Shown here: positions 1 through 11,697 of the stretch, piece by piece
Position numbering within the stretch: the stretch's first letter is position 1
Layout: every line of letters starts with the position of its first letter
Assembly (NCBI GenBank): GCA_039519185.1
Contig: CM076849.1
Location: forward strand, 74,519,784-74,583,783
Reading direction: 5' to 3'
DNA length: 64,000 nt
Source: Astragalus membranaceus
Taxonomy: Eukaryota > Streptophyta > Magnoliopsida > Fabales > Fabaceae
Made by a program: the position numbers and the translations under genes
The notes under the pieces: model-generated
What the model was told of the DNA's origin: nothing
Databases searched by the model: none
Seen by the model: only the letters and a program-made list of their open reading frames with translations

Positions 1-759
1 TATCGAGTTTGGGTGACGACCCATGTAGACATACTAGGCGGGGTAGTCATGCACCCTTACCCTAGGCCTCTTGCAATAGGGAAAGTAGTATTGGTAAGGT
101 GGTTCACCGGGTATGTAGCGTTCGCGCAGTCGGTGGTGTGTTGAATTGTTTGTTGTGCGATTTACCAGGTTTGTAGCGTTCGGGCAGTCGGTATCGTGCT
201 GAGTTATAACAGGTTCGCCGGGTTTGTAGCGTTCGCGCAGTCGGTAATCTGTTGAAAGTTATATGGTGCGGTTCATCGGGATTGTAGCGTTCGCGCAATC
301 GATGCCTTGTAAAGTTAAAACGATTTCGAAATTTGACCGAGAGTGTTAGTAGGGGTCTCGGTAGAACTCACTGAGATTGTATCTCATTGTTTATATGTTG
401 TGGTTTTACAGATAAACAGGGAAAGTGGAGATCCAAGAGGCACGAGTAGGAGGTACCCGGATGATTGCTGAAGACTTAGCTTTTATGCTTAAGTTATGTT
501 TTCCCTTGTTAGTTATGTATCACGACATTATGACTTTAACTGTTGTAAAAGTTATGTATTTATTTCCGCTTTCTTGTGCGATATTGAACACTGTATGTCA
601 CTGATGGCTTATGGTCTTATTTATGTTTAAGACTGTTCTATTGTTATTCAGTGAAAATTTTATAGTGGTGTTCAGTATTTAAACAGGAAATATATCTCTG
701 ATGTTTTAGGAATGGTGCACTTGGGTATTTTTACTCGATAAAAATACCGGGGTGTTACA
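1..759 (+). mobile_element. C1 element, 5' LTR (right part only)
   Basis: This is the right-hand part of a long terminal repeat cut by the window start. It matches 8477-9235, the end of the 3' LTR of the same element, almost base for base. It ends in GGGGTGTTACA and is followed directly by a tRNA-Met-type primer binding site. It carries a four-unit hairpin array (about 101-304), a TGAGAT/ATCTCA hairpin (372-386) and a TTTTACAG acceptor-like site. The target duplication cannot be checked because the left end lies outside the window. Confidence 0.93.
101..304 (+). repeat. Four-unit hairpin array in C1 5' LTR
   Basis: Four units about 55 bases apart share a core GTAGCG-TTCG-CGCAG or a close variant. 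Each core is enclosed by an outer stem: CACCG/CGGTG, TACC/GGTA, CGCCG with CGGTA (imperfect), and CATCG/CGATG. Outer stem bases change on both sides. The same array recurs at 8581-8780, 32191-32435 and 37758-38002, and a relative lies in the D LTRs. Confidence 0.85.
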
Positions 760-761
760 GT

Positions 762-773
762 TGGTATCAGAGC
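762..773 (+). other. Primer binding site (tRNA-Met type) of C1
   Basis: TGGTATCAGAGC starts two bases after the LTR end. This is the usual initiator tRNA-Met primer binding site of plant LTR retrotransposons and gives the plus orientation of C1. Confidence 0.93.
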
Positions 774-889
774 AGTTCGACCTAGTCGGACTTAGTTTAG
801 GGTTGAGTCGATTCCTTGTTAGTCCTTGTCGTAATTACACTTGTGATGCTAAGAGACATTGAGCCTGATCAACTTAATACTTAGTGCAT

Positions 890-1480
890 CATAAGCGGAA
901 TTATGGAAGGATGATCAAGACGCAGTCCTCGACCAAAGCCGGAATCTCCAACCGGTGCATCCTCAGGAAAGGTGACATGACGGTGGAAGAATACACCGCT
1001 AAGTTTGAGAAGTTGTCTCAGTTTTACCAAGTCGTAAAGTAAGCTCCGGATGACGGATGTATAAGAAGGGCCTTAGTGCTTTTATGACTTAGGGTCTCAG
1101 TTTTTATACTATTACCAATTATGTTGCCTTAGTGCAGTCAGCCTATGTCGCCGAGGATGATCTCATAGGGAGTATGGGAAAAGAAGGAAGGTAGTTGAAT
1201 TATCAACTCCGAATGCAAAGTCCTAAGATAATTTCATCAAAGGAAAAGCAGGTACAATTCTACGATTCTTCAAAGGTCAGAAGATGTTATAATTGTGGAA
1301 AGCATCATAGTTTAGAAATTGTAGGAGATGCGGAAAGCATCGCAAGGGTGATCGTCAACAAAGATCAATCGGTGGTATTATCGTATTGGTAAGAGGGTCA
1401 CGATGCAAAAGAGTGCCCTGCGAGGAAGAGTTCCAAGGAGTCACAAGCAGCTCTAAGGCAATGACGAGTCAACACTCTAG
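890..1480 (+). pseudogene. gag remnant with decayed zinc knuckle (C1)
   Basis: A broken capsid/nucleocapsid reading frame of a Ty3/gypsy element. Around 970-1040 the frame reads MTVEEYTAKFEKLSQF, which fits the conserved end of the plant retrotransposon gag domain. It is followed by an in-frame TAA at 1040-1042 and a TAG just before 1195. A nucleocapsid-like segment (about 1280-1420) keeps part of a CCHC pattern with a CYNCGK start and a later GHDAKECPA, split by a frame change. C2 has the same TAA and TAG, so these lesions predate the split of the two copies. The product would have packaged element RNA; this copy cannot make it. Confidence 0.8.
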
Positions 1481-1750
1481 ATGCTTAGACAGTTACAACT
1501 GCTGAAAAATTGCTAAGGGTCGTGTCTAGACCCAATCCTTTCGTTGAGATTGTCTACTTGTCATAGGAGGCAGAAATTTCGTTGTAGAATTTATTGTTTG
1601 CCTATGAGAATTATGGACACCATTTTGGGTATGAATTGATATACTGCAAATCATGTTACAATCGACTGTGTTAATCAAGTATCAGCTTCGCTTCAGAATC
1701 AGTTGGATTGTCTAGGACAAATTCTGAAGCGGTTACCTAGTTCGCCTTAG
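1481..1750 (+). pseudogene. Aspartic protease remnant without active site (C1)
   Basis: The stretch aligns with the protease of C2 but lacks the DSGA active-site segment seen there at 33670. The deletion joins two CTGCTGA/TTGCTAA-like sites. What remains resembles the C-terminal half of a gypsy protease (an ILGM-like turn and a VNQV-like end) with stops. It cannot be functional. Confidence 0.6.
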
Positions 1751-1839
1751 GCGGTCAATCTTCATTCCAAGGTGCGGAAGCACATGTTAGTATGTTATCT
1801 TCATCCACTGAAACTAGTTTAGATTTGGCGAACATTCAG

Positions 1840-2905
1840 GTCGTGAATGACTTTCTGGACGTTTTCACGATGAAGTTTCTTCTGAACCTCCAGAGCGAGA
1901 GGTAGAGTTTACTGTAGAATTGGTTCCTGGCACGGGATCGATATCTATTGTTTCTTATTGAATGTTTCTTTAGAGTTAAAGGAAATGGAGTCTCAACTTG
2001 AAGAGTCGATGTTAAAGAAATTCATTCGACCGAGTGCTTCTCTAAGGAGTGCTCTGGTGTGATTAGTCGAAAGGAAAGTTAGTAGCATGAGATTGTACAT
2101 CGGTTATCGACAACTTAACAAAGTGACGATCAAGAATAAATATCCCTTACCAAGGATAGATGATTTGCTTGAGCAATTTGAGGTGATGCAGTGTTTTCTA
2201 AAATTGATCTGAGGTCAGGATATCATCAAATAAAAGTTAGAGCCTTAGATATTCCGAAGACTGCTTTCCGTACTAGGTATGGACATTATGTGTGGGTAGT
2301 GATGCCCTTCGGTTTGACTAATGCTCCAGCGGTATTCATGGATTACCTGAATCGAGTTTTCCACACGTACCTAGATCAATTCGTAGTCGTTTTCATTGAT
2401 GGTATCTTGATGTGCTCGAAGACCATTGAGGAGCATGTCCAACATCTCCGCATTGTTCTGAAAGTACTCCGAGAAAATAAGTTATACTTGAAACCTTCGG
2501 AGTGTGATTTTGGGTGTCAGGGGTAAAGTCTTTGGGACATGTGATTTCCCAAGTCGGGAGTTTCTGTAGATCCCAGTAAGAAGGAAGCGGTGTTGAATGG
2601 GAGTGACCGACATCAGCCGCAGAGATCAAAAGTTTCTGGGTCTAGCCGGTTACTATAAGAGATTTGTTAAAGGGTTCTCACAGTTAGATTTCCACTTACT
2701 CGACTAACTCGAAAGGGTCAACCGTTTACGTGGGATGCTGATTGTGGAGAATGTTTTCAAGAATTGAAGGTTAGGTTGACTTCTGCTCCAATCCTGATTC
2801 TTCCGGATCTGTCATTGGAATTTTAAATTTTCGATGACGATTCAGGGAAGGGTTTAGGATGTATTCTAATGCAAAATCAACCAGTGGTAGCTTATGCGTC
2901 CAGAC
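1840..2905 (+). pseudogene. Reverse transcriptase and start of RNase H (C1)
   Basis: A decayed gypsy reverse transcriptase, chromovirus/Tekay type by motif. It begins with the pre-RT VVNDFLDVF segment, then YRQLNKVTIKNKYPLPRIDDL, a frameshift near 2185, FSKIDLRSGYHQIKV, VMPFGLTNAPAVFMDYLNRVF and the catalytic region. The catalytic motif reads FIDG in place of FIDD (about 2396-2407), so a catalytic aspartate is lost. The thumb and connection follow with further frameshifts (about 2526-2640), then the RNase H start, which is interrupted by solo LTR A1 and resumes at 5246. Confidence 0.9.
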
Positions 2906-3634
2906 TGTAACACCCTAAATATTTAATTAAATTATTTAATTAAGTATTTAGGAATTTAATTTAATTATTGGAAATTATATTAAAAAAATTGTGTAGGTGG
3001 TATTAGGATATGGAGGCGCCATTTAGCTAGACTTGGGCTTATGTGAAAAGCCCAAGCCCGTGATCCATGTGTTATGCGAAGTGGTGAGGTCTTGTGAGGC
3101 TAGGGTTTTGGTGTTAGCATTCGCGAATTGAGAGAAAGAGAATAGAGAGAAGAGTGCGAAGGCCGTAGAGAGGAGAGAAGAGGAAGGAGAAGGGCGCGAG
3201 CTCAAGGAGGAGGAAGGGGCGTGATCTGTTGCTGTGGTTCTGCTCGTGTCTGTCTCTAGGGCTTCTATCCTTCAAGTTCGAGGTAAGGGGATGTCCTATC
3301 AATTTATATAATAGGTCCTATGATAGGTTTTAAGTAGAGATGGCCTAGATCTAATCCGTGAGTATGATTTACGTGTAATTTCATGTTGTTAATTCGATTG
3401 GTATGTGTTGTGATGAATTTGATGCTCAAAGATCCATGGTTGGTGTTATAGGCGCCTAGGGCGCCATGTTTGTACTTGTGATGTGCTGAATTTTTGATGT
3501 TTGGGGGATAATTTGATGATCCTATATGTGCTAATGAATTGTGGTAAATAGGTGTTGTGATGGGTCATGTAAAAATCTGAAGAAAAAGAATATATGTTGT
3601 AATTGTGCTGAAATTCGTGTGCTGGAAGAGTTCT

Positions 3635-3860
3635 GGGCGCCAGGCGCCCTGTGTTGGGCGCCAAGGGCGCCAGTGCGTGTTGCTGTGTGCGTGCGTGTGT
3701 GGGTGTGTTGCGCTGGGTGCCAGCGCTGGGCGCTGAGCGCCCGTGCGTGCGTGTTGCGTGTTGCCCCGAGGCGCTGGGCGCCCGTGTGTGTGTGTGTTGC
3801 GTTTTACTGGGCGCTGGGCGCCAGGTGCCTGGGCGCTGGGCGCCCAAGGCGCCAGTTTTC
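3635..3860. repeat. GGCGCC-rich palindromic cluster in A1
   Basis: A G+C-rich stretch with many GGCGCC and GGGCGCC palindromes, mixed with TGTG/GTGCG runs. It is followed by a conserved block TTTTCGCTATATCTTTTGAC. A2 has the same kind of cluster, split by the B insertion (10195-10319 and 23539-23795). Confidence 0.85.
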
Positions 3861-4139
3861 AGGATGTTCCCAAATTTTTATGAAAACTGTTTTCGCTATA
3901 TCTTTTGACTCGGGCATCCGTTTCGAACGTTTCAAAAAGTGTTGGGAAGCTTTTTCAGTTGTCTATAGTGTGTCCCATTTTTAAAAATAAAAACTTATAA
4001 TTTCTGAAGGTTGCTGGGCGCGCCAAGTGGCTGTTCCCAGTGGTCGTTGCTGTGACATTGAAAAATCGTTTTGGTGTCTTTAAAAATCCCCTTTTGGGTA
4101 TAACCAGTGGTTTAACGTTTTAGTGTCAAAAGTGATGAT

Positions 4140-4650
4140 TTTGACGATGATGCCCTTAGTGGCTAGTTAAATGACCTTTTTGCCCTTAGTGGCCAATGTT
4201 GTTAATAATGATGAGTAAATGACGATGATGCCCTTAGTGGCTAGTTAAATGACCTTTTTGCCCTTAGTGGCCAATGTTATTGATAATGACGTGTAAATGA
4301 CGATGATGCCCTTGGTGGCTAGTAAGTGACGTTTTTGCCCTCAGTGGCTATTGTTTGAGTTGATGATGTTTATGAGTAAGTGACGATGAAATAAGTGACG
4401 TTGAGGCCCAAAAGGCTAAGTGATGATAAGGCCCGAAAGGCTAAGTGACGTTGTTGTGTGTAAATTGTGAATTGACAGGTGCTGTGCCTCTTATTTGGCA
4501 AATTGGTAAGTGACGGGTCACATAGTTGACCGTGATTGTGTGTTTGTGCGTGGTGCATGTCATAGTGTCTCATGCCTCTCATATGCATAAACCCAGTGAC
4601 GTTTTGAGGCCCGAAAGGCTAAGTGACGATGAGGCCATAATGGCTAAGCG
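4140..4650. repeat. Dispersed short repeats in A1
   Basis: Three divergent copies of a roughly 85-base unit hold GATGATGCCC, TTAGTGGCTAG and TTTTTGCCC motifs. They are followed by repeats of AAGTGACG with GAGGCC..AAAGGCT. The same blocks occur in A2 (24060-24580) and, inverted, in B (11335-11530, 16280-16475, 21255-21450). Confidence 0.75.
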
Positions 4651-5245
4651 ACGTTTGTGAAAAGGTACCTCATGCATGTGCCCGCGAGTGGGTTGCATTT
4701 CATATGCCTACATGACATAGTGATGAGTATTGTAGTGATGTAATTGATGATTGTGATGTGATTAATTTAGAGCTGTGACTTGACTTATTGCTTATCATGT
4801 GATTTATTATATGGATTGAATTGGACTCACTCTTCTGTTTGAATGTTACCCCTATGCGGTAACGTGCAGGTGATTGTGAGTGAAGGGCTAGGTACCTTCA
4901 CTACTTCGAGTCGGGTCGTCTGCTTTGATTATGTAACACTAGGGGGGAATGACGTTGTTTAAGTTACTTATGATTGTTGTTGTTGTTGGATTTTAGTATT
5001 GTAAGCCTTGCCTGGTTGCGATGCATATTATGATTAAACTGGTTGGGATTTCTGCTGTGAGGTTGTATTTTAATTTACAAATGACGTTTAATTAAGTATT
5101 CTAAGACTGTTTTTCGAAAAGCGAGTAATTTGACGCGTGATGTTTAACGAAGTAAGTGTGACATCCCTTGTGGTGTATTTAAAATTTGAAAACTCTGATT
5201 TTACGCAAATAAATTAATGGGTAGAAAAATGGGTGTTACACAGAC

Positions 5246-5530
5246 AATTAAGGTCTCATGAGAAGAGTTATCCGACTCATGATTATGAGTTGGCAGCTAT
5301 TGTGTATGCACTGAAGATTTGGAGACGTTACCTGTATGGGTCTCGTTTCGATGTCTTTAGTGATCACAATAGTTTAAAGGTATCGGTTTGATCAGAAAGA
5401 ACTGAATAGCAGGTAGAGAAGTGTGTTGAGTTTCTGGAGGATTATAAATTAGTGTTGATGTAGCATTCAAGAGAGGCCAGTGTTGTAACTGATGCACTGA
5501 GTAGGAAGTCCATCCACATGGCCGAGTTTA
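5246..5530 (+). pseudogene. RNase H remnant, second part (C1)
   Basis: Continuation of the RNase H frame from 2905 after the A1 insertion. It reads SYPTHDYELAAIVYALKIW and then YLYGSRFDVFSDH, typical of the RNase H of chromovirus-type elements. Stops and frameshifts follow from about 5390. Confidence 0.85.
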
Positions 5531-5860
5531 TTGATGCATGAGATGGAATTATCGGAGTCCTTTAGAGACTTAAATTTGAATTCAAGATCAAGGAGGAACT
5601 GGTTAGTGTCGAGGCATATGAGGATCTCTAGTTCCCTAAGGGATTCTATAGGCTTAGCACAGGAAGTTGATGTGAAGCTACAATCACAAAAGGTATTTCC
5701 AGATTTTACCATGGATAGTGGTGGAGTCAGTTGTTTCAACGGTAGAATCTGTGCGCCCAATGATGAGAACAATAGAAGGAAAGTGTTAGAGGAAGCACAC
5801 CGAAGTTTATATTCTGATGTACAGAGATGTAAAGCAGATGTATTAGTGGCGAGGTATTAG
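5531..5860 (+). pseudogene. Integrase N-terminal fragment (C1)
   Basis: The frame ends with a segment containing RRKVLEEAHRSLYS, which fits the zinc-binding N-terminal region of gypsy integrases. The frame then stops at about 5860. The catalytic DDE core and any chromodomain are not visible downstream, so most of integrase has been deleted. Confidence 0.65.
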
Positions 5861-6950
5861 TTTGTTAACCTCTCCTTTGTGAAGGTTAACAAGGAGATAG
5901 TATTATGTGATTCCGTTTGACCAGTCAAACGTGAATACGAATATGAAAATGATGTGACTGTTGACTGTTTTTCACATTGCGAATAAGCACCAAAGGATTA
6001 ATTGATGGATCTGCTACAAGGGACTGAAATTTCCAAAGTGAAGTTTGGCGTGCGGTATGGTAGTTTTGAAAAATCATTTTGTGAAAACCCGCATGCTAAA
6101 GTTAATTTTGGGAACGAATCAAGAGGCTAATAGGATCTGATTGAAGAAAATCATACGAGGCGCACTTAGGTTGAGGGGAAACTCAACGCTATTGACTAAT
6201 TTGGAAAGGGATCGGGTGCGTCGTTGGTGAAAACCTCGTGAAGAAGTTGCAATAGAAGAAAAGGAGCTCTGAGTTCTGTTTGATAGTTGTTTTGAGAACA
6301 ACTGAGGTGATTTTCATTGCTTTCGAAATTAATTGATGTTCCCACGATTTATTTTTACGTTTAAGGTCGAAGCTTTTGCTAAAACCCAAATCTCATCTTT
6401 TTGAAAAAGTTTTATCTCGAAATCTTGGGAGCGAGTCAGGAAGTTTCACAGATGACTTTTCCGTCACATTTTTCAATGTGTATGATAACTGTTGTGGATA
6501 TTAGAAGATTTGTGGAGAAAGTGTTTACACCCTTCGAGGACATTGTGTTTGTTTTTACCTCTACCGAGGAGTACCAGTTAGTGGATCTCATTTTCAACCT
6601 GTATTTCTATTAAGTGTCTTATATTAGACCCTTTGATTTAGATTAATCAAAGTTGGGGAGCAAGTGAGGAATGAAGCTTCGGAAGTGTTTTCGAACGCCG
6701 TGCTGAGCCTATGTAGGCGAATGACGAGTTTCTCGTGTTGATTCGTAACAAGAGAGTTCGGACTATAACCTTAGAAGCGTTCTAGGGTGGTAGTGGATCA
6801 TACTTGAAGATTGATGTGCCGGATTGAGAAGATTTTCTACACTCATTTCGTTAATTCAAGATTGCTTTCTCGCAAATTTAGACCTTTCTGGGAATGTCGA
6901 TCCTCGGTTAGTCGGATGAAAGACTTAGCGAAATTTTGAGGACAAAATTC
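5861..6950. other. Non-coding 3' internal region of C1
   Basis: No domain is recognised on either strand. The stretch aligns with 34860-35950 of C2, so it is a conserved part of this defective element family. Short open frames here are not shared in frame with C2. Confidence 0.7.
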
Positions 6951-6968
6951 TTTCAAGTTGGGGAGAAT
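6951..6968 (+). other. Polypurine tract of C1
   Basis: An AAGTTGGGGGAGAA purine run lies directly before the 3' LTR start (TGTAACATCC at 6969). It is the plus-strand primer site for reverse transcription. Confidence 0.85.
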
Positions 6969-8154
6969 GTAACATCCCCAAAATGTGATTAATGGAATTA
7001 TTTGGATGTTAACCCAATTAAACTAATTTAGTACTCGACTGGTAAATTTAATGAGTGCTAAAATTATTTATTGGTTGTCATCGGATCGTTAACCGGATAA
7101 TACAGGTCAAGGAAGTTTTGGAATCGAAATAAGAGATTTCGATCAATATGGTAATTTGACCGCGTTACAGCTTATATATTAAATAAATAAATATAAGTGT
7201 GTGTGTGTGTGTGTGTTAAAAAGAAAGGAAAGTAAAAGAATTAAGAAAGAAAAGAAAGAAAGAATGCGAGAGAGAGTTATAGAGAGGAGAAAGGAAAGAA
7301 AGAGAGAAAAGAAGAGAATGGGTTTGGGAGGAAGAAGAGGAACTAGAGAGAGATTGGCTCACCGAAACGACTTCCTTCCAACACGGAAAATGCTCAGCGT
7401 TACTTCCTCTTCGTTTTGGTACCAATTTCATGACGATCAACTCACTCTCTCTCACTTGGCCATTTTCGTGTTTTGGAGGTTTTGTGGGAGATCCGATTTT
7501 GGGTTGGTTTTGGAAGGTTTAAGTTCGATTAGGAACGAACCCAAGGTGGATTGCTCGAGTATTAAAGTTCGATTGGATGATTGGGAGCTAGTTGGGTGAG
7601 TTAGGTTGGAGAAATCACATTTTGGGGTTATGTGTGAATAGTAGTTTTGGAGGTTGAAGATGATGAATAGTGTCCATGGAAGATTTCGAGGAATTCGGTA
7701 TTTCGGTCAAAAAGAGGTTTCGTGATCGAGTAGGAAGCTTTGGAAGCGGATTGGGTGTCGCCGGAGCGGGGAGCGTTCGTGTGGCTACTCGGTGATTTCG
7801 GCTCGATCGTGGATCACGCGTCAAGGGTGAGTTCTACTCACGTTTAGGATTTTACGTTTCGAATTAATTAATTAACTGTTTTATCGCTTTCGCTGGACTG
7901 GAATATTGTTTGGTAATTGAGTTTGAGAGATTTTGGGTTAAAAACCGATATTTGGAAAATACGTCGCGTTTTGATAAACTCGATTTGATTAAGTTATCGA
8001 TTGATGTTTTAATTATTGTTTTGGACTGGAATTACTGGTTGTTATATCTGTTTTTGGGTCTCGGAGGTCACGTAATGTCTCGGTATCGATTAGGGGGCGA
8101 AATGGGGTAAAACTGAATTTCAGAAAACCTGTTTTTGGCCATTTTGCCTATTTT

Positions 8155-8188
8155 CGCGTCGCGACGGAGTCCCATCGCGTCGCGACGG
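8155..8188. repeat. CGTCGCGACG palindrome pair in C1 3' LTR
   Basis: Two copies of CGCGTCGCGACGG lie 21 bases apart, each containing the self-complementary CGTCGCGACG. A conserved block CGATAACTTTTGATCC follows, related to the block after the GGCGCC cluster of family A. Confidence 0.8.
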
Positions 8189-8580
8189 TTTACAGAATTT
8201 TCAGCAACTAAATACTGTTTTTGTTTTTGCGATAACTTTTGATCCGGGAATCCGATCGAGGCGTTCTAAGATGCGTTGGAAAGCTTATTCAGAGGCCTAA
8301 CTGAATATTCTATTTTTAAGGAAAATGAACTGTTTTTGATATTGAAAATTGTGTCGAAAAGTGGTCAACTAGAGTGCGAGTGTGAACTTGGATTTTATAA
8401 AATGTGGATTAAAGTGTTTCATTGATTGTCTGATTTGATGGACCGTGGGTTCATAGTACTGTAGATATATATATTATATCGAGTTTGGGTGACGACCCAT
8501 GTAGACATACTAGGCGGGGTAGTCATGCACCCTTACCCTAGGCCTCTTGCAATAGGGAAAGTAGTATTGGTAAGGTGGTT

Positions 8581-8780
8581 CACCGGGTATGTAGCGTTCG
8601 CACAGTCGGTGGTGTGTTGAATTGTTTGTTGTGCGATTTACCGGGTTTGTAGCGTTCGCGCAGTCGGTATCGTGCTGAGTTATAACAGGTTCGCCGGGTT
8701 TGTAGCGTTCGCGCAGTCGGTAATCTGTTGAAAGTTATATGGTGCGGTTCATCGGGTTTGTAGCGTTCGCGCAATCGATG
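8581..8780 (+). repeat. Four-unit hairpin array in C1 3' LTR
   Basis: Second copy of the array described for the 5' LTR (101-304), with a few substitutions between the two. The outer stems CACCG/CGGTG and CATCG/CGATG are kept. Confidence 0.85.
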
Positions 8781-9235
8781 CCGTGTAAAGTTAAAACGAT
8801 TTCAAAATTTGACCGAGAGTGTTAGTAGGGGTCTCGGTAGAACTCACTGAGATTGTATCTCATTGTTTATATGTTGTGGTTTTACAGATAAACAGGGAAA
8901 GTGGAGATCCAAGAGGCACGAGTAGGAGGTACTCGGATGATTGCTGAAGACTTAGCTTTTATGCTTAAGTTATGTTTTCCCTTGTTAGTTATGTATCACG
9001 ACATTATGACTTTAACTGTTGTAAAAGTTATGTATTTATTTCCGCTTTCTTGTGCGATATTGAACACTGTATTTCACTGATGGCTTATGGTCTTATTTAT
9101 GTTTAAGACTGTTCTATTGTTATTCAGTGAAAATTTTATAGTGGTGTTCAGTATTTAAACAGGAAATATATCTCTGATGTTTTAGGAATGGTGCACTTGG
9201 GTATTTTTACTCGATAAAAATACCGGGGTGTAACA

Positions 9236-9628
9236 CAAGAACAACTTTGAAGGCACAGGTACTTGCCGATTTCCTGGCAGAAATGACCTCGGCCGCCCTA
9301 CCAAGTCTACAGACTTATTATGGACAATCCATGTCGCAAGATCCTCCAATAGCAAGGGTAGTGGTGCCGATCTCATCATCAAAAATCGGGACGAACTCGT
9401 CATCGAGGTTTCTCTCGTATTCTCGTTTACAACTTCAAACAACCAGGCTGAATACGAGGCTTGCATTGCCAGGTTGTTACTAGCAAGGGGTTTCGAAGCC
9501 CGTAGGGACGAGGTCCTGACCAACTCTCTCCTTGTCGTCTCACAAATCAAAGGGGAACACGATGCTAAATATGCCGTCTTACAATGATACTTGGCAAGGG
9601 CCGCGAGGTGAGAACGCACGAGGCGATG
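9236..9628 (+). pseudogene. RNase H region of the backbone Tat element
   Basis: A decayed pol segment. It opens with KAQVLADFLAEMT, the link between RT and the additional RNase H in Tat-lineage gypsy elements. After frameshifts it continues with NNQAEYEACIARLLLARGFEA and SLLVVSQIKGEHDAKYAVLQ, the usual RNase H motif order. In-frame stops are present. It is cut by C1 on the left and by solo LTR A2 on the right, and its continuation is at 25180. The 5' LTR, gag and RT of this element lie outside the window. Confidence 0.85.
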
Positions 9629-10827
9629 TGTAACACCCTAAATATTTAATTAATTTATTTAATTAAGTATTTAGGAATTTATTTTAATTAGTTGGATATA
9701 ATTTAATTAATTAAAATTATATTAATTTTTATGTTGGTGGTATTAGAAAAGGAGGCGCCACTTGAATGAACTTGGGCTTAAGTGAAAAGCCCAAGCCCAT
9801 GACCCATAAGCCATGCGAAGTTGTTAGGTCTTGTGGGATTAGGGTTTTGGCTAGCATTTGCGAATTTTAGAGAGGAGAATAGAGAGAGTGAGAGCGCCGT
9901 GGAGAGAGGAGAAAGAAGAGAAGAAGGTCGCGAGCTCAAGGAGGAAGAGGAACGTGATTTTGTTGCTGTGGTTCTATTCGTGACTGTCTCTAGGGCTTCC
10001 GTTCTTCAAATCCTAGGTAAGGGGAGTTCTATCTTTCTATATAATAGATGTTTATGATAGGTTTTAGGGTAGGGTTAGCCTAGATCTATCCATGATCATG
10101 AATGTGTATGTGATATCGTGTTTTTGTTGATGATTTATGCGTGATCTTCACGATTGGTGGCTGAAAAATCCCTTTGGTTGATGTTATGGGCTTCTAGGGC
10201 GCCATATGTTTGATTTTGTGTTGCTGGATTTTGTACAGGATTTGGCGCCCCATGGCTGGGCGCATGTTCCATTGTGTGTGCGTGTGTGTTGTGTGTTGGG
10301 CGCCAGGCGCCAGTGTGTGTGTAACACCCCTTTTCTACCCGGTAATTTGTTTAATAAAAATATCAGAGTTTTCAAAATTTATTTACACCACAAGGGATGT
10401 CACACTTACTTCGCTAAAACGTCACACTTCAAATAACTCGCTTTTCAAAAACACTCTTATAATAACTTCAAAGCGTCATTATCAGTTAAAATACAACTTC
10501 ACATCGAAAATTCAACAGTTTAATCATAAAAGGCATTACAACTATGCCAGGCTTGCAATACTAAAATCCAATAACCACAATAGTCATAAATGACTTAAAC
10601 AACATTCATTCCCCTCCCTAGTGTTACATATCAGAGCAGACGACCCGACTCAGCTAGTGAAGGTACCTAAGCCTTCACTCAAGGATCACCTGCACGTTAC
10701 CGCATAGGGGTAACATTCAAACAGAAGGGGTGAGTTCATCTAACAATATAATAAAGCGTATGATAAGCACTATGCTAGAGCCAAGACACTATATCAACCA
10801 CATCACGAACATCAAGTCAATCATCAA

Positions 10828-10935
10828 GGATAAGCAGTCGATTACATCATCAAGGGTAAAACAGTCAATTACATCATCAAGGGTAAAACAGTCAATTACA
10901 TCATCAAGGGTAAAACAGTCAATTACATCATCAAG
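10828..10935. repeat. 27-bp tandem repeat, 4 units, B LTR 1
   Basis: Four units (one variant and three identical) with core AAAACAGTCAATTACATC. The equivalent array in LTR 2 (15775-15882) also has four units, while LTR 3 has five (20722-20856). Confidence 0.95.
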
Positions 10936-11581
10936 TTACTCGGCACAACGAGTCGTCACAATGTCATGCAGGAGTATGAAATGCAACCCACTCGCGGGCA
11001 TATGCATGAGGTACCTTTTCACAAACGTCGCTTAGCCCTTAAGGCCTCATCGTCACTTAGCCACTCAGGCCCCAAAACGTCACTAGGTTTATGCATATGG
11101 GCATGAGACACTATGATATGCACCACTCACAACACACAAACACACAATTACTTAAATCATAGTCAACTATCTGACCCGTCACTTACCGGTTTTTGCTCGC
11201 AAGAGCACAGCACCTGTCAAATTCACAATCAGCACACAACGTCACTGGCCATTTAGACCTTAACATCACTTAGCCCTTCGGACCTCAAACGTCACTGGGT
11301 TTTCATCGTCACTTACACATAAATATCAATCAACTCAAATCATAGCCACTGAGGGCAAAAACGTCATTTGACTAGCCACCAAGGGCATCCTCGTCATTTA
11401 CACATCATTACCATCAACTTTGGCCACTAGGGGCAAAACAGTCATTTGACTAGCCACCAAGGGCATCCTCGTCATTTACACATCATTACCATCAACTTTG
11501 GCCACTAGGGGCAAAACAGTCATTTTAGACCACAACAGCACATAGGGACCAAAACAGCACGCTAAACAGAGGAAAAATGTT

Positions 11582-11605
11582 GCACAGGGCTCCGGAGCCC
11601 TGTGC
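11582..11605. repeat. 24-bp perfect palindrome, B LTR 1
   Basis: The arms GCACAGGGCTCC and GGAGCCCTGTGC are exact reverse complements. Identical copies lie at 16529-16552 and 21503-21526 in the other B LTRs. It sits at the LTR position where families A and C carry other G+C-rich palindromes. Confidence 0.93.
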
Positions 11606-11697
11606 CCAGGCAACACACCTAGACACACCTAGACGCACCTAGACGCACCTAGACATCACCGGGACAACTCACAAACGACACGGGATAAAATGAAATC

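Larger units (their letters stand above)
2906..5240 (+). mobile_element. Solo LTR A1 (family A)
   Basis: A 2335-base solo LTR from TGTAACACCC to GGGTGTTACA, flanked by the target duplication CAGAC (2901-2905 and 5241-5245). Removing it restores a continuous RNase H reading frame in C1. No primer binding site, polypurine tract or internal region is present. Inside are a purine-rich segment (3120-3240), a donor-like AG|GTAAGG at 3282, a GGCGCC-rich cluster (3635-3860), blocks of GTGACG/GGCC..AAAGGCT repeats (4140-4650) and a GTTACC/GGTAAC hairpin (4845-4863). Open frames inside it are compositional. Confidence 0.95.
6969..9235 (+). mobile_element. C1 element, 3' LTR
   Basis: A 2267-base LTR from TGTAACATCC to GGGTGTAACA. 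Its right part matches 1-759. It has an AT-rich TATA region (about 7171-7196), a purine-rich leader, a GTGAGT-TCT-ACTCAC hairpin (7827-7841), a CGTCGCGACG palindrome pair (8155-8188), the hairpin array (8581-8780), a TGAGAT/ATCTCA hairpin and TTTTACAG (ending 8887). Its right border abuts Tat RNase H sequence, so C1 is inserted in the Tat element. Open frames inside are low-complexity. Confidence 0.93.

Noticed and set aside
3541..3984. 147-codon frame in A1 rich in Cys, Ala and Arg
   Set aside because: It is the translated GGCGCC/TGTG cluster. A2 has a different length and there is no domain.
7201..7599. 132-codon plus-strand frame in C1 3' LTR
   Set aside because: Purine-rich low-complexity leader of the LTR (Lys/Arg/Glu run). 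The C2 LTR has a different frame at the same place and there is no conserved protein.
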